Positions 23,451-31,317 of a stretch of 31,336 nucleotides of DNA are shown here, in pieces. The notes beneath the pieces are model-generated. The model was not told the origin of the DNA. It did no database searches and saw nothing but the letters and a program-made list of their open reading frames with translations. Where the stretch lies: contig JAKAAI010000014.1 of NCBI GenBank assembly GCA_021797055.1, forward strand, positions 1-31,336. The letters run 5' to 3'. The DNA is from Thermoplasmata archaeon. Lineage in GTDB: Archaea; Thermoplasmatota; Thermoplasmata; Thermoplasmatales; Thermoplasmataceae. The position numbers and the translations under genes were made by a program. The first letter of the stretch is position 1, and every line of letters begins with the position of its first letter.

Positions 23451-24707
23451 ATGGATTTAAACAAAATATACTCTAAAATAAACCGGGAAGAACTCAAGCA
23501 AATGGTTGTTGATATGGTAAACATACCGAGCCCAACGGGACAGGAAGAGCAAATGGGCAGATATGTTTCACAGAAACTGCGATCAATAGGAATGGAGGTT
23601 GTCTGGCAGGAGGTTGAAGAGGGAAGACCAAACGTTATCGGTACACTCAGAGGCGATGGAACCGGTCCAGTTCTAGAATTCGACGGTCATCTGGATGTAT
23701 CCTTCAGCGGAAACGAAGAATTTATGTTCGGAGGAGCATCGGCACCAGTCGCATCTGTCCGGAAGATAAATGGAGAGGAGTGGATTTTTGGGGTTGGGAG
23801 TTTCAACATGAAGGCGGCCCTTGCGGCCTATATTTCCGCCGCCAAAAGCATTATAGAATCAGGTCTAAAACTATCCGGTAACGTAGTAATATCAGCTACC
23901 TGTGGCGAAATTGAAGAAACTCAGGTAGATGATTTTGTTGGAAAGAGTTACAGGGGTTATGGTGCAGGCGCTAGATACGCGACCTCGCATGGGCTTCTGC
24001 CAGATTACGTTGTTCTGGGAGAACCTACTGGAATGAACCTTATGATAGGGCACTTTGGCTCATACTGGGTTAAGTTGACTTCCAAGGGTGGAACAGTCGT
24101 ACACACTGCCTGGTCTCGTGGAGTACCGAATAAGATCGAAGAATTTTCCCCTGTTATAGAGGCTGTCAGCAAATGGAAGAAAGAATTTGAGGAAAAGACA
24201 AAATTCAAAGGGTATAAGGGAATAGTCAATGTTGCGGCTATCAGAGGTGGCAGACCGTGGAAGGGATCAAGGACACCTGATTCAGTTTCTTTATATCTTG
24301 ATATCAGGTATCCGCCGGACTGGACTGCTGTACAGGTTGGAAAAGAGATTTCAACTCTCGTAAATCGTCTTAAAAAGGAGCACCCTGACCTTGATCTGAT
24401 ATATGAACCGTATTCAATCAACCCGCCTACTGAAGTTCCGGAAGATGACTTCATTGTAAAATCGATAAAGAAAGCACATAAGGAAGTGGTCGGCAAGGAA
24501 CCGACCATGACCTATGAGCTGTGGTACTCGAATGCCCCAAGCTTCAATGCACTTGGGGCCAAGGCAGTTAACTACGGACCTTCCGGTGGAAAGAGATTGG
24601 AAGGACTGAGCTTATCTGATAAGGACAGGGAATACATTAACTTCGAGGATCTTTATAACTGTACAAAGGTTTATGCAAACCTCATATCGCAGATCGTAGC
24701 GAAGTGA
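23451..24707 (+). CDS. M20 family (ArgE/DapE-like) metallohydrolase homologue with altered metal ligands
   Basis: A 418-residue protein of the M20 amidohydrolase family, co-linear with ArgE/DapE over its whole length, including the lid domain with GGTVVHTAW (213-221). The first metal motif GHLDV (His80, Asp82) is intact, as are the acidic CGEIEET block (151-157) and LGEPTG (189-194). The residue that normally bridges the two metals, Asp in DMK, is Asn119 (SFNMK). The C-terminal histidine before the EY(I/V) block appears to be Asp390 (SDKDREYI). Activity on acylated amino acids or peptides would be the family expectation, but the active site is unusual. It follows SDR 2 closely and precedes APC permease copy 2. 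Confidence 0.87.
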   Translation: MDLNKIYSKINREELKQMVVDMVNIPSPTGQEEQMGRYVSQKLRSIGMEVVWQEVEEGRPNVIGTLRGDGTGPVLEFDGHLDVSFSGNEEFMFGGASAPVASVRKINGEEWIFGVGSFNMKAALAAYISAAKSIIESGLKLSGNVVISATCGEIEETQVDDFVGKSYRGYGAGARYATSHGLLPDYVVLGEPTGMNLMIGHFGSYWVKLTSKGGTVVHTAWSRGVPNKIEEFSPVIEAVSKWKKEFEEKTKFKGYKGIVNVAAIRGGRPWKGSRTPDSVSLYLDIRYPPDWTAVQVGKEISTLVNRLKKEHPDLDLIYEPYSINPPTEVPEDDFIVKSIKKAHKEVVGKEPTMTYELWYSNAPSFNALGAKAVNYGPSGGKRLEGLSLSDKDREYINFEDLYNCTKVYANLISQIVAK

Positions 24708-24782
24708 GGAAAAAATCCTTGTAATTTAAACTATTAATTATAATTTAGTTTTAATATTAATAGAAAATCTCTGCTTTTAAGA

Positions 24783-24794
24783 ATATTTAAATAT
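24783..24794 (+). promoter_or_regulatory. Palindromic TATA box for APC permease copy 2
   Basis: ATATTTAAATAT is centred 26-27 nt before the ATG at 24815, as expected for a leaderless transcript. The 107-nt gap after the M20 gene is AT-rich and otherwise empty. Confidence 0.55.
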
Positions 24795-24814
24795 GCCAGT
24801 GTTTATCACGCTAT

Positions 24815-26266
24815 ATGGTAGAAACTACTGGAAACAGTAATTTTGAACTTGAAAAGAACGCGGTGACGTTGCGTGGTCTTGTATTTCAGGGCATGGGACA
24901 GCTATCGCCAATTGGTATTTTTGGTGGGTCTATTCTTGGAGCGGCTTCATTTGCACTTGGAGCTACACCTCTGGCATTCATATTCGGATTTATTGTGGCG
25001 ATACTATCTGCTAACTCTATTTTCCAGTATTCAAAGCACGTTGCAAGTGCAAGAGGTTATTATGGGTACATTGGTAACGGCTTAGGAAAGTTCACAGGCG
25101 GATACGTCTCATATCTTTACCTGTTTTATCAGATAGCCAACCTTTCCTTTATTTTCGGATATTATGTTCTTACATTCTCACCAACGTTCAGCTATGTCTT
25201 TGGTGGGAATATCTCAAATGACTATGGACTGCTATATCTCGTTCTTATTTCAATCCCTGCTTTCTATATTATCTACAGGGGAATCAAACCTTCCTATAAA
25301 TCTCAGATAATTTCGAATGCAATTCAGATACTATTTGTTGTCGTGATGTCGCTTGTAATAATAGTTACAGCAACGGACAACTCGCTGGTCGTCTTTACGC
25401 CCTCAGCCACAGGTGCTGGATGGAATGGAGTATTTCTGGGTTTCATAACTGGAAGCTATCTTGCATTCGCTGGGTATGGTTCTATCGTTCCACTTGGAGA
25501 GGAAGCAAAAGCCCCAAGGAAGACTATCGGCCTTTCAGTTGTAATTCTGGTATTGATTATGGCAGCGATCTACATGCTCGGTTCTTATGCAATGGTTGTT
25601 GGGTGGGGGATAGCAGCAATGGGATCATTCAGTTCATCGATATATCCAGGATTCGTCGTGGTAGGAGCACACGCTGGTGCAGTCAGTAACTACATTTTCT
25701 TCATATTAAACTTCTTTGTAGTTTACCCCCTCTACGTGACTATGGCGACTGCTGTCTCAAGAAATATATACTCTATGGCAAAGGATGGTATGTTCCCGAA
25801 GGTTTTCTCAAAAACGCATCCTAAATTCAAGAGTCCCCACTATGCGCTTCTGCTTACACTTGTATCGTTCATATTTGTGAGTCTGATTGCGTCTGTTGTA
25901 TTCGTATTCACGCAGGGCGGTTTCTCCAATGGTTATTTCATATACTTCCTGTTCTTTGCCACAGCAAGCACTATTTCGACACTGGTCATCCATACAATTC
26001 TTAACATTGCACTGATCAGGAGATCGAGTGCAGAAGTCAGGAAAACACTAAATTTCATCTCGACCAGGTATATCTTCCCTGCTGTTTCCACGATCTTTGT
26101 TATCATTGCACTTTACTACGCAGTGTCGGCACTTACCATGCCACTTTTAATTAGTCCTATTCTGGTTCTGGTATACAGTATACTTGCGGTTATCCTCGTA
26201 TATGTATACAGGAAAAAGATATCCATTCCAAGTTTCAAAGAACCTGGGAGCGAGATTCAGGATTAA
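24815..26266 (+). CDS. APC superfamily permease (copy 2)
   Basis: A 483-residue APC-type transporter with about twelve membrane segments, evidently a paralogue of the permease at 13738-15174. Shared blocks include ALGATPLAFI, SKHVA, GVFLGFITGSY and GYGSIVPLGEEAKAP, at the same spacing. The family brings amino acids, polyamines or organic cations into the cell by proton or ion coupling. It has its own TATA box 26-27 nt upstream of the ATG and T-rich sequence after the stop. It is the last plus-strand gene of the accessory region. Substrate is unknown; differences between the two copies lie mainly in the later helices. Confidence 0.93.
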   Translation: MVETTGNSNFELEKNAVTLRGLVFQGMGQLSPIGIFGGSILGAASFALGATPLAFIFGFIVAILSANSIFQYSKHVASARGYYGYIGNGLGKFTGGYVSYLYLFYQIANLSFIFGYYVLTFSPTFSYVFGGNISNDYGLLYLVLISIPAFYIIYRGIKPSYKSQIISNAIQILFVVVMSLVIIVTATDNSLVVFTPSATGAGWNGVFLGFITGSYLAFAGYGSIVPLGEEAKAPRKTIGLSVVILVLIMAAIYMLGSYAMVVGWGIAAMGSFSSSIYPGFVVVGAHAGAVSNYIFFILNFFVVYPLYVTMATAVSRNIYSMAKDGMFPKVFSKTHPKFKSPHYALLLTLVSFIFVSLIASVVFVFTQGGFSNGYFIYFLFFATASTISTLVIHTILNIALIRRSSAEVRKTLNFISTRYIFPAVSTIFVIIALYYAVSALTMPLLISPILVLVYSILAVILVYVYRKKISIPSFKEPGSEIQD

Positions 26267-26288
26267 TTTCTTCCTGAATTAACATAAA

Positions 26289-26325
26289 TTTTTTCTGAAT
26301 TTGATTTAATTTCAATTTCATTTTT
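26289..26325 (+). terminator. T-run terminator after APC permease copy 2
   Basis: Six T at 26289-26294 and five T at 26321-26325 lie within 60 nt of the stop codon at 26266, in a T-rich stretch. A five-T run for the opposing aminotransferase gene (AAAAA at 26393-26397 on the plus strand) lies further on. The 210-nt convergent gap shows no other feature. Confidence 0.45.
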
Positions 26326-26476
26326 CCGGCAGGACTGAATCAACTCACTCTGCAAAGTATCATCCTTAACAGGACAACCTCTGCAGGGCAATAAAAAGTG
26401 AGAGTGGGAATACGCTGGCTCTCCGCTGTTCTTGCCAGAAAATTAATTTATTTTTCCTCGTTCAGGCATTCCAGTT

Positions 26477-27622
26477 CTATTTTACAGTGTCATTGAAGAA
26501 CTTCGCAAGTCGATTCATGCCCTCATCAATATCCTTCAGCGATCCAGAATAGGAGAATCTCAGATGCCCCTCGCCTCTCTTTCCGAACGCTGATCCTGGA
26601 AGGAGTGCCACGTTGGCCTTATTCAATATCTCCCTGCTCAGTTTATCCGACGTCATCTTTACACTGAATTCTGGAAAAATATAGAAAGCGCCCTCAACCT
26701 TATTCACAGTAAGCTGGTCAATCTCTTTAAGGCGGCTGACAGCCAAGTCCCTTCTCTGCCTAAATTTTTCCCTGAAATCCATTACGTTTCTGTCACACTT
26801 TGTAAGGGCGACAACTGCGGCATGCTGTATAAACGCAGGGAAGCAGGTGACAGCATGCTCCATGAACTTTCCAATTCGCCTGACAATTTTTTCTTCTGCA
26901 ATGATATATCCACCCCTCCAGCCTGTCATTGAATAGCTCTTTGAAAGTGTAAAGATGCTTATGACCAGGTCAGGCTCACTTTCAAGCGACCCGATAGAGA
27001 AATGTTTTTTCTCATAAACGAGATCTTCATATGCTTCATCGCTCACAATCTTTATGTTTTTCTCTCTGCATATTGAATAAAGTTCCCTCAGCTCTCTCTC
27101 ACTGTATACTATTCCGGTCGGGTTTGATGGTGTGTTAATGAATATAGCCCGTGTCCTGCTGTTGATTTTCCTCCTGATATCGTCAAAATTAAAGGAATAA
27201 TCTCTGTTCAGGTCATATGTTACTGGAACCAGACCGGCCATCAGTGAGGGCTCTGAATAGAAATAACCTGGATCCGGAACAAGCACCTCTGATCCAGGTG
27301 ATATATTTAAGGCCATGCCAACTGCATAAATAGCCATCTTACCAGACATGAAGATAGTGTTCTCAGGGGAACACTTTATCCCATTCTTTCTGGCCACTTT
27401 ATTCGCGGCCGCCTCCCTGAATTCTTCTATCCCAAACGATGAGACGTAATGCGTCATTCCAGAACGCATCCCCTCAACAGCTGCATCAATTATTGCTCTG
27501 GGTGTGTCAAAAACTGGTTCTCCAATGTAAAAAGAAATGACATTATTTCCCTCTGAACGCTTTTTAAAAACAAGATCGAGCACCTCAAGCGATGCAGATC
27601 CCTGTAGTTCATCAAGACCCAT
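26477..27622 (-). CDS. Class I/II PLP-dependent aminotransferase
   Basis: A 381-residue fold-type I aminotransferase of the AspC-like Igamma group. Key blocks are FYIGEPVFDTP (31-41), NTPSNPTG (163-170) with the PLP-contacting Asn, SDEAYEDL (194-201) with the Asp that binds the pyridine nitrogen, TLSKSYSMTGWRGGY with PLP lysine Lys228, and LRFSYSGS near the C-terminus holding the substrate carboxylate arginine. Specificity (Asp, aromatic, Ala) cannot be fixed. The open frame extends to a TTG at 27652, but the ATG at 27622 has GTTAAATATT about 24 nt upstream, so a leaderless start there is preferred. Confidence 0.93.
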   Translation of the reverse strand: MGLDELQGSASLEVLDLVFKKRSEGNNVISFYIGEPVFDTPRAIIDAAVEGMRSGMTHYVSSFGIEEFREAAANKVARKNGIKCSPENTIFMSGKMAIYAVGMALNISPGSEVLVPDPGYFYSEPSLMAGLVPVTYDLNRDYSFNFDDIRRKINSRTRAIFINTPSNPTGIVYSERELRELYSICREKNIKIVSDEAYEDLVYEKKHFSIGSLESEPDLVISIFTLSKSYSMTGWRGGYIIAEEKIVRRIGKFMEHAVTCFPAFIQHAAVVALTKCDRNVMDFREKFRQRRDLAVSRLKEIDQLTVNKVEGAFYIFPEFSVKMTSDKLSREILNKANVALLPGSAFGKRGEGHLRFSYSGSLKDIDEGMNRLAKFFNDTVK

Positions 27623-27640
27623 CTTATAGCATTCCTCAAG

Positions 27641-27650
27641 AATATTTAAC
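27641..27650 (-). promoter_or_regulatory. TATA box for the aminotransferase gene
   Basis: On the minus strand GTTAAATATT is centred about 24 nt before the ATG at 27622, which supports that ATG over the upstream TTG. Confidence 0.5.
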
Positions 27651-27722
27651 AATTTATCGAGTGCGAATTGATCGGATATGAAATATTAAGCGAACATTCT
27701 GGCATCACAGACTAATTCATAT

Positions 27723-28505
27723 TTAATGTGCATCATTATAATTCGGCTTTCTCTTTTCAAGAAATGCCCTCAGGCCTTCTTTTGCATCACTGCTATTCAG
27801 TATCAGTTTATAGAATTCAGATTCTGCTTCGAGGCGCACAGACATATCTTTGAGCGTTGAATTAATAGATCGTTTTGCAAGTATAAGTGATAGGAAATTT
27901 TTCTCGTTAATCTTTTCGGCAATTTTGAGCGCTTCGTCATATACAGAAGAATCATCGTAAACACCATTTATGATTTCTGACCTAAATGCATCATCGGCGT
28001 CGATGATCTTTCCAGTGTAAATCATTTCTTTTGCCTTCCTTATTCCAGATGTAAATGGCAGCCTCTGGGTACCACCACCACCGGGGATAATGCCCACATT
28101 CAATTCAGTCTGACCGAACTTTGCGGTTTTGCCGGCATAAACAAGGTCAAGGCAGAGAAGCAACTCAAGACCACCACCGACCGCAAAACCATTTACTACA
28201 CCAATAGTTATTTTTGGATAATTCTGAACATAGATCAGGAACTCTCTGACGAATTTCGTGTATTCATCAACAAGATCCCCCTCAAGAGAAAGAAGGTTCT
28301 TTATGTCTGCTCCCGCGCTGAAATTCTTTCCTGCGCCTTTTATTATTACAGTTTTAAGGCTGTTTTCTTCATTCTCCCTCAGAATTTGCCAGATTGAATT
28401 TCTTATTTCTCGGCTCATTACATTATTCCGTTCAGGGTTGTTTATTGTCAGGATCAGGGTTTTCCCATTTTCCTCAGCAATAACCTCCTTCTGTTCTGTA
28501 TTCAT
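27723..28505 (-). CDS. Enoyl-CoA hydratase/isomerase family protein
   Basis: A 260-residue crotonase-fold protein. The oxyanion-hole segments are NFSAGADIKNL (61-71) and GFAVGGGLELLLCLD (106-120). Both glutamates of the hydratase dyad are conserved by position, Glu114 (GGGLE) and Glu134 (QTELNVG, followed by IIPGGGGTQRLP). Hydration of a short-chain enoyl-CoA is thus chemically possible, though crotonase-fold enzymes also catalyse other CoA-thioester reactions. No other beta-oxidation gene is adjacent. A TATA-like ATAGTTATAT (28531-28540) lies about 29-30 nt before the ATG. The aminotransferase gene downstream has its own promoter. Confidence 0.93.
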   Translation of the reverse strand: MNTEQKEVIAEENGKTLILTINNPERNNVMSREIRNSIWQILRENEENSLKTVIIKGAGKNFSAGADIKNLLSLEGDLVDEYTKFVREFLIYVQNYPKITIGVVNGFAVGGGLELLLCLDLVYAGKTAKFGQTELNVGIIPGGGGTQRLPFTSGIRKAKEMIYTGKIIDADDAFRSEIINGVYDDSSVYDEALKIAEKINEKNFLSLILAKRSINSTLKDMSVRLEAESEFYKLILNSSDAKEGLRAFLEKRKPNYNDAH

Positions 28506-28559
28506 TTTATCTCTGAAGGATATGACATGGATATAACTATTTTAGTGCCTACGGTGCGT

Positions 28560-28585
28560 AAGAACCTGTGTAAGTGAAGGTTCTT
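28560..28585. other. Short hairpin between the FAD oxidase and enoyl-CoA hydratase genes
   Basis: AAGAACCT (28560-28567) and AGGTTCTT (28578-28585) form a perfect 8-bp stem with a 10-nt loop. It lies 17 nt after the stop of the FAD oxidase gene and upstream of the hydratase promoter. No T-run follows on the minus strand, so its role as a 3'-end structure or operator is open. Confidence 0.35.
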
Positions 28586-28601
28586 GTTCTTGCAAAACCC
28601 T

Positions 28602-30074
28602 TCAAAGCACAACCTTACTCTTCGCTGGAGGTATATTGTGGTTCATGCGGAAGAAATTATCCGGATCGTATTTTGCCTTGATTTCAGCAAGCCGTGGAAG
28701 GTTATTGCCGTAAGCAGACCTTACTTCTGCAGTCTTGTTATCAAAAGTCTGGAAATTTATATATCCTGTATCCTCTAAATCAGGGTATATCATCTTGATC
28801 TTTTTCTTAAGTGATCTTCCCCATTCTATCTGCCTGTCGTTTTCTAACGGATCTGGCCATCCGCAGTCTATAACTATCATAAAATTATTGTCCCTTGCTG
28901 AATACGCGGTATCTTCTGGTGAAACTGATTTTATAGCTCCACCTGTGTGCCACAGTCCGGTAACAGCTGAGTAATCGAAATTAACCTTCTCATATTCAGT
29001 CTTCATCAGTTTTACCAGATCCTTTGTGATATCTGGTACCATTATACCGGTGGAATAATAGTTCCAGCCGTTTGGGAGATCATTGTCGCTGTATGACTGT
29101 ATCCAAATATAACTGGTGATCCTGCTGTTATCGTATATCGGTTCAGAGAGTTTTCTCAAAGGTTCAACTATTCTCCTCCCTATCTCTGGATCTCCTGAGT
29201 ATACGGATCTTAGGACAATGCAGCGTCTTCCCCTTAATTCTATCGGCACATTATCAGCAACTGGAAACTTCGCAAGCTGAAATTCTGCGGATAGTTCAGG
29301 AGGGGCCTCATTAAACATAAAATTCCTACCAAGATCGAATACCCTTTCGGCATCTTTCAGATCATACACAGTATATTGGAACATTACATCTGGCCCAACC
29401 CTGTGTAATTTGTAATCAAAACGTGTAACGATTCCAAAGTTACCTCCAGCACCTCTTATGGCCCAGAACAGGTCAGGGTAATTCTTTTCGTCGACATAAA
29501 CCAGAGAGCCATCCGCGAGAACCATCTGGGCTCCTATAAGGTTATCAATGGTTAATCCGTATTTTCTTCTAAGATGACCATACCCCCCACCAAGTGTTAA
29601 TCCAGCTATTCCTGTCTTAGAGACCACACCGAATGGTGTTGCTAGACCGTATATCTGGGTCTCCCTGTCCACATCTCCAAGAAGGGCACCGCCCTGTGCC
29701 CTTGCGATCATGTTCTTTTCGTCGACAAAAACTCCATTCATCTTTGAAAGATCGATAGTCAGTGCATCATCCATCACAGATGACCCGGTAATATTATGCC
29801 CTCCTGATTTTATAGTGGTAAGTATGTTGTATTTCCTTGCAAACTTAACTGCAAGAATCACGTCATAAGTGCCTCTGCACTGTATAACTGCCGAGGGCTT
29901 TTTCGCGAACATGCCATTCCATATCTCCCTTGCACTGTCATAACCCGGGTCACCTTTGAGAAATAATTTTCCGTAAATGTTTCCCGCCAGTTCCATAATC
30001 TCTCTTTTCTTAATTGTAACATTCCCTGAATCCAGCGACTTAAATATTATGGCATCCGTTTCAGTATCTTGCAT
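28602..30074 (-). CDS. FAD-linked oxidase, berberine bridge enzyme-like
   Basis: A 490-residue flavoprotein with an FAD-binding (PCMH-type) domain, a substrate domain and a C-terminal BBE segment (ends with AEIKAKYDPDNFFRMNHNIP). GGHN (91-94) has the histidine, His93, that carries covalent 8-alpha-linked FAD in the family. The second attachment cysteine of bicovalent members is missing; the corresponding stretch reads FGVVSKTGIAGLTLGGGYG (148-166). Members oxidise alcohols, sugars or alkaloids with O2. No signal peptide is seen. The ATG at 30074 has TTTTATTTT about 25 nt upstream; the open frame reaches a TTG at 30113. Confidence 0.9.
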   Translation of the reverse strand: MQDTETDAIIFKSLDSGNVTIKKREIMELAGNIYGKLFLKGDPGYDSAREIWNGMFAKKPSAVIQCRGTYDVILAVKFARKYNILTTIKSGGHNITGSSVMDDALTIDLSKMNGVFVDEKNMIARAQGGALLGDVDRETQIYGLATPFGVVSKTGIAGLTLGGGYGHLRRKYGLTIDNLIGAQMVLADGSLVYVDEKNYPDLFWAIRGAGGNFGIVTRFDYKLHRVGPDVMFQYTVYDLKDAERVFDLGRNFMFNEAPPELSAEFQLAKFPVADNVPIELRGRRCIVLRSVYSGDPEIGRRIVEPLRKLSEPIYDNSRITSYIWIQSYSDNDLPNGWNYYSTGIMVPDITKDLVKLMKTEYEKVNFDYSAVTGLWHTGGAIKSVSPEDTAYSARDNNFMIVIDCGWPDPLENDRQIEWGRSLKKKIKMIYPDLEDTGYINFQTFDNKTAEVRSAYGNNLPRLAEIKAKYDPDNFFRMNHNIPPAKSKVVL

Positions 30075-30094
30075 CGTAGGGAAAACGTTAATTG

Positions 30095-30103
30095 AAAATA
30101 AAA
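30095..30103 (-). promoter_or_regulatory. TATA-like box for the FAD oxidase gene
   Basis: On the minus strand TTTTATTTT is centred about 25 nt before the ATG at 30074, in keeping with a leaderless mRNA. Confidence 0.4.
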
Positions 30104-30184
30104 CAATTTGCAATAATTATTTATGATTTATATTGACAGCGCATTACCTCACTTATAATCTTTGTTTTGTTCAGTCTATGATAT

Positions 30185-31036
30185 TCAAAGCGTAACAGAA
30201 AGTATGGTGTCGCCACTATTATAATCGGTTAACTTGATCATGGTCAAAGTTTGTTTCGATCCACTGTAAAACTTTATGGTGATATATGTTGAATCGGTGA
30301 AAACATTGCCTCCATATACGGTAACTATAAAGTGAGATGAACTTGACATGTTGATTTCACACTGGGAGGAATTGCTGCTGAATCTAACTGTTCCATTAAT
30401 AGATTCGTTATATATACCTAGTATGAGTGCACTCATTGGAACAGTGTTTGTCACGTTTGAGAATGATAAAGCATAACATTGCGGCGATCCACCTGGTCCT
30501 ATCTCCGAAACAGTCATGGAAGCATCTGGCGTCAAGGAGGAATTCTGAGACAAATTTTCACTCAGTACCGCTTGGGAAATAAAAACGCCATTGACGGCAT
30601 CCAAAATTTCTATGGAAGTGAAAGACTGTATTCCGCCCTTGAAATATCTCATGACAATCGAAGTGGAATCGCTGAGATTATTACCACCAGAAACTGTGAC
30701 GTTGAATGTAGATATAGATGATACGTTTAAGGTATATAGAGAACAATTGTCCTTAAGACGGATGATCCCGCTAGATGACCCATTCGATACTTTTAATTCA
30801 GTACTGCTCAAGGAAATATCTTTAGTCACTCCTGTAAACGAGATTGTATAAATTTCAGTGGAGTGTGAAAGGTTTGAAAAGTTTACTTCCATATGTGCTT
30901 GTGGTGTGGTCCTGATAATTACTGGCAATGGAGGTAAAACAGCTTTGTGGTCAGAACTGAATGCTCCATAAAGACCAAAGGAAGCAACTACAACTATCAG
31001 AATAACGGCAACAATCAGAATAACTCTTGTCTTCAA
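30185..31036 (-). CDS. Membrane-anchored surface protein with two tandem pilin-like beta domains
   Basis: A 283-residue protein with a short basic N-terminus, one hydrophobic segment (about residues 5-25) and a Ser/Thr/Asn-rich exterior part. Residues 48-158 and 173-283 are two copies of one domain: each starts with A(H/S)M(E/T)V, runs through Y(T/A)(I/L)SF(T/S)(G/N)VT, then (F/H)xVTVxGGN...(S/T)DST, and ends with an I/L-x-D strand. Such domains resemble archaeal type IV pilin ectodomains, by pattern only. There are about 14 N-x-S/T sequons, so heavy N-glycosylation is expected. No typical pilin cleavage site is seen. The start is TTG, preceded by GGTGA 7 nt upstream; there is no nearby ATG. 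Function is unknown. Confidence 0.75.
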   Translation of the reverse strand: MKTRVILIVAVILIVVVASFGLYGAFSSDHKAVLPPLPVIIRTTPQAHMEVNFSNLSHSTEIYTISFTGVTKDISLSSTELKVSNGSSSGIIRLKDNCSLYTLNVSSISTFNVTVSGGNNLSDSTSIVMRYFKGGIQSFTSIEILDAVNGVFISQAVLSENLSQNSSLTPDASMTVSEIGPGGSPQCYALSFSNVTNTVPMSALILGIYNESINGTVRFSSNSSQCEINMSSSSHFIVTVYGGNVFTDSTYITIKFYSGSKQTLTMIKLTDYNSGDTILSVTL

Positions 31037-31317
31037 GCAAATTCACCAAAAGGTGGCCGTACAATATGACTGCTCGAGTTAAATGAGTTTATCCTGCAAA
31101 TATTATGCCTCCCTTTAACAACAGACAATGAGACAACTTGAAAATTAACCATATTCTGATTATTTGAAGATTGATAAAGTATGGTCATCTTATTGTTCAT
31201 CATTTGTGGTATAGTTATTGATAGTAGTTCTAAATATATACATATTTCTAAAATCGCGTAGTGACCTGGATTATGTGTGATCGTGAAGATATATTTACTT
31301 GAACAAGAAAATAAAGC
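31037..31317. other. AT-rich stretch without a recognisable gene
   Basis: This region lies upstream of the surface-protein gene and of a possible plus-strand gene. It has short stops in all frames and no RNA gene or repeat that I can recognise. TATATTTA at 31290-31297 could be a TATA box for a start at 31318. Confidence 0.4.

Noticed and set aside
26415..26438. CTGGC/GCCAG hairpin in the convergent gap
   Set aside because: Only five base pairs with a 14-nt loop; likely chance. Nearby T-runs are a better explanation for termination.
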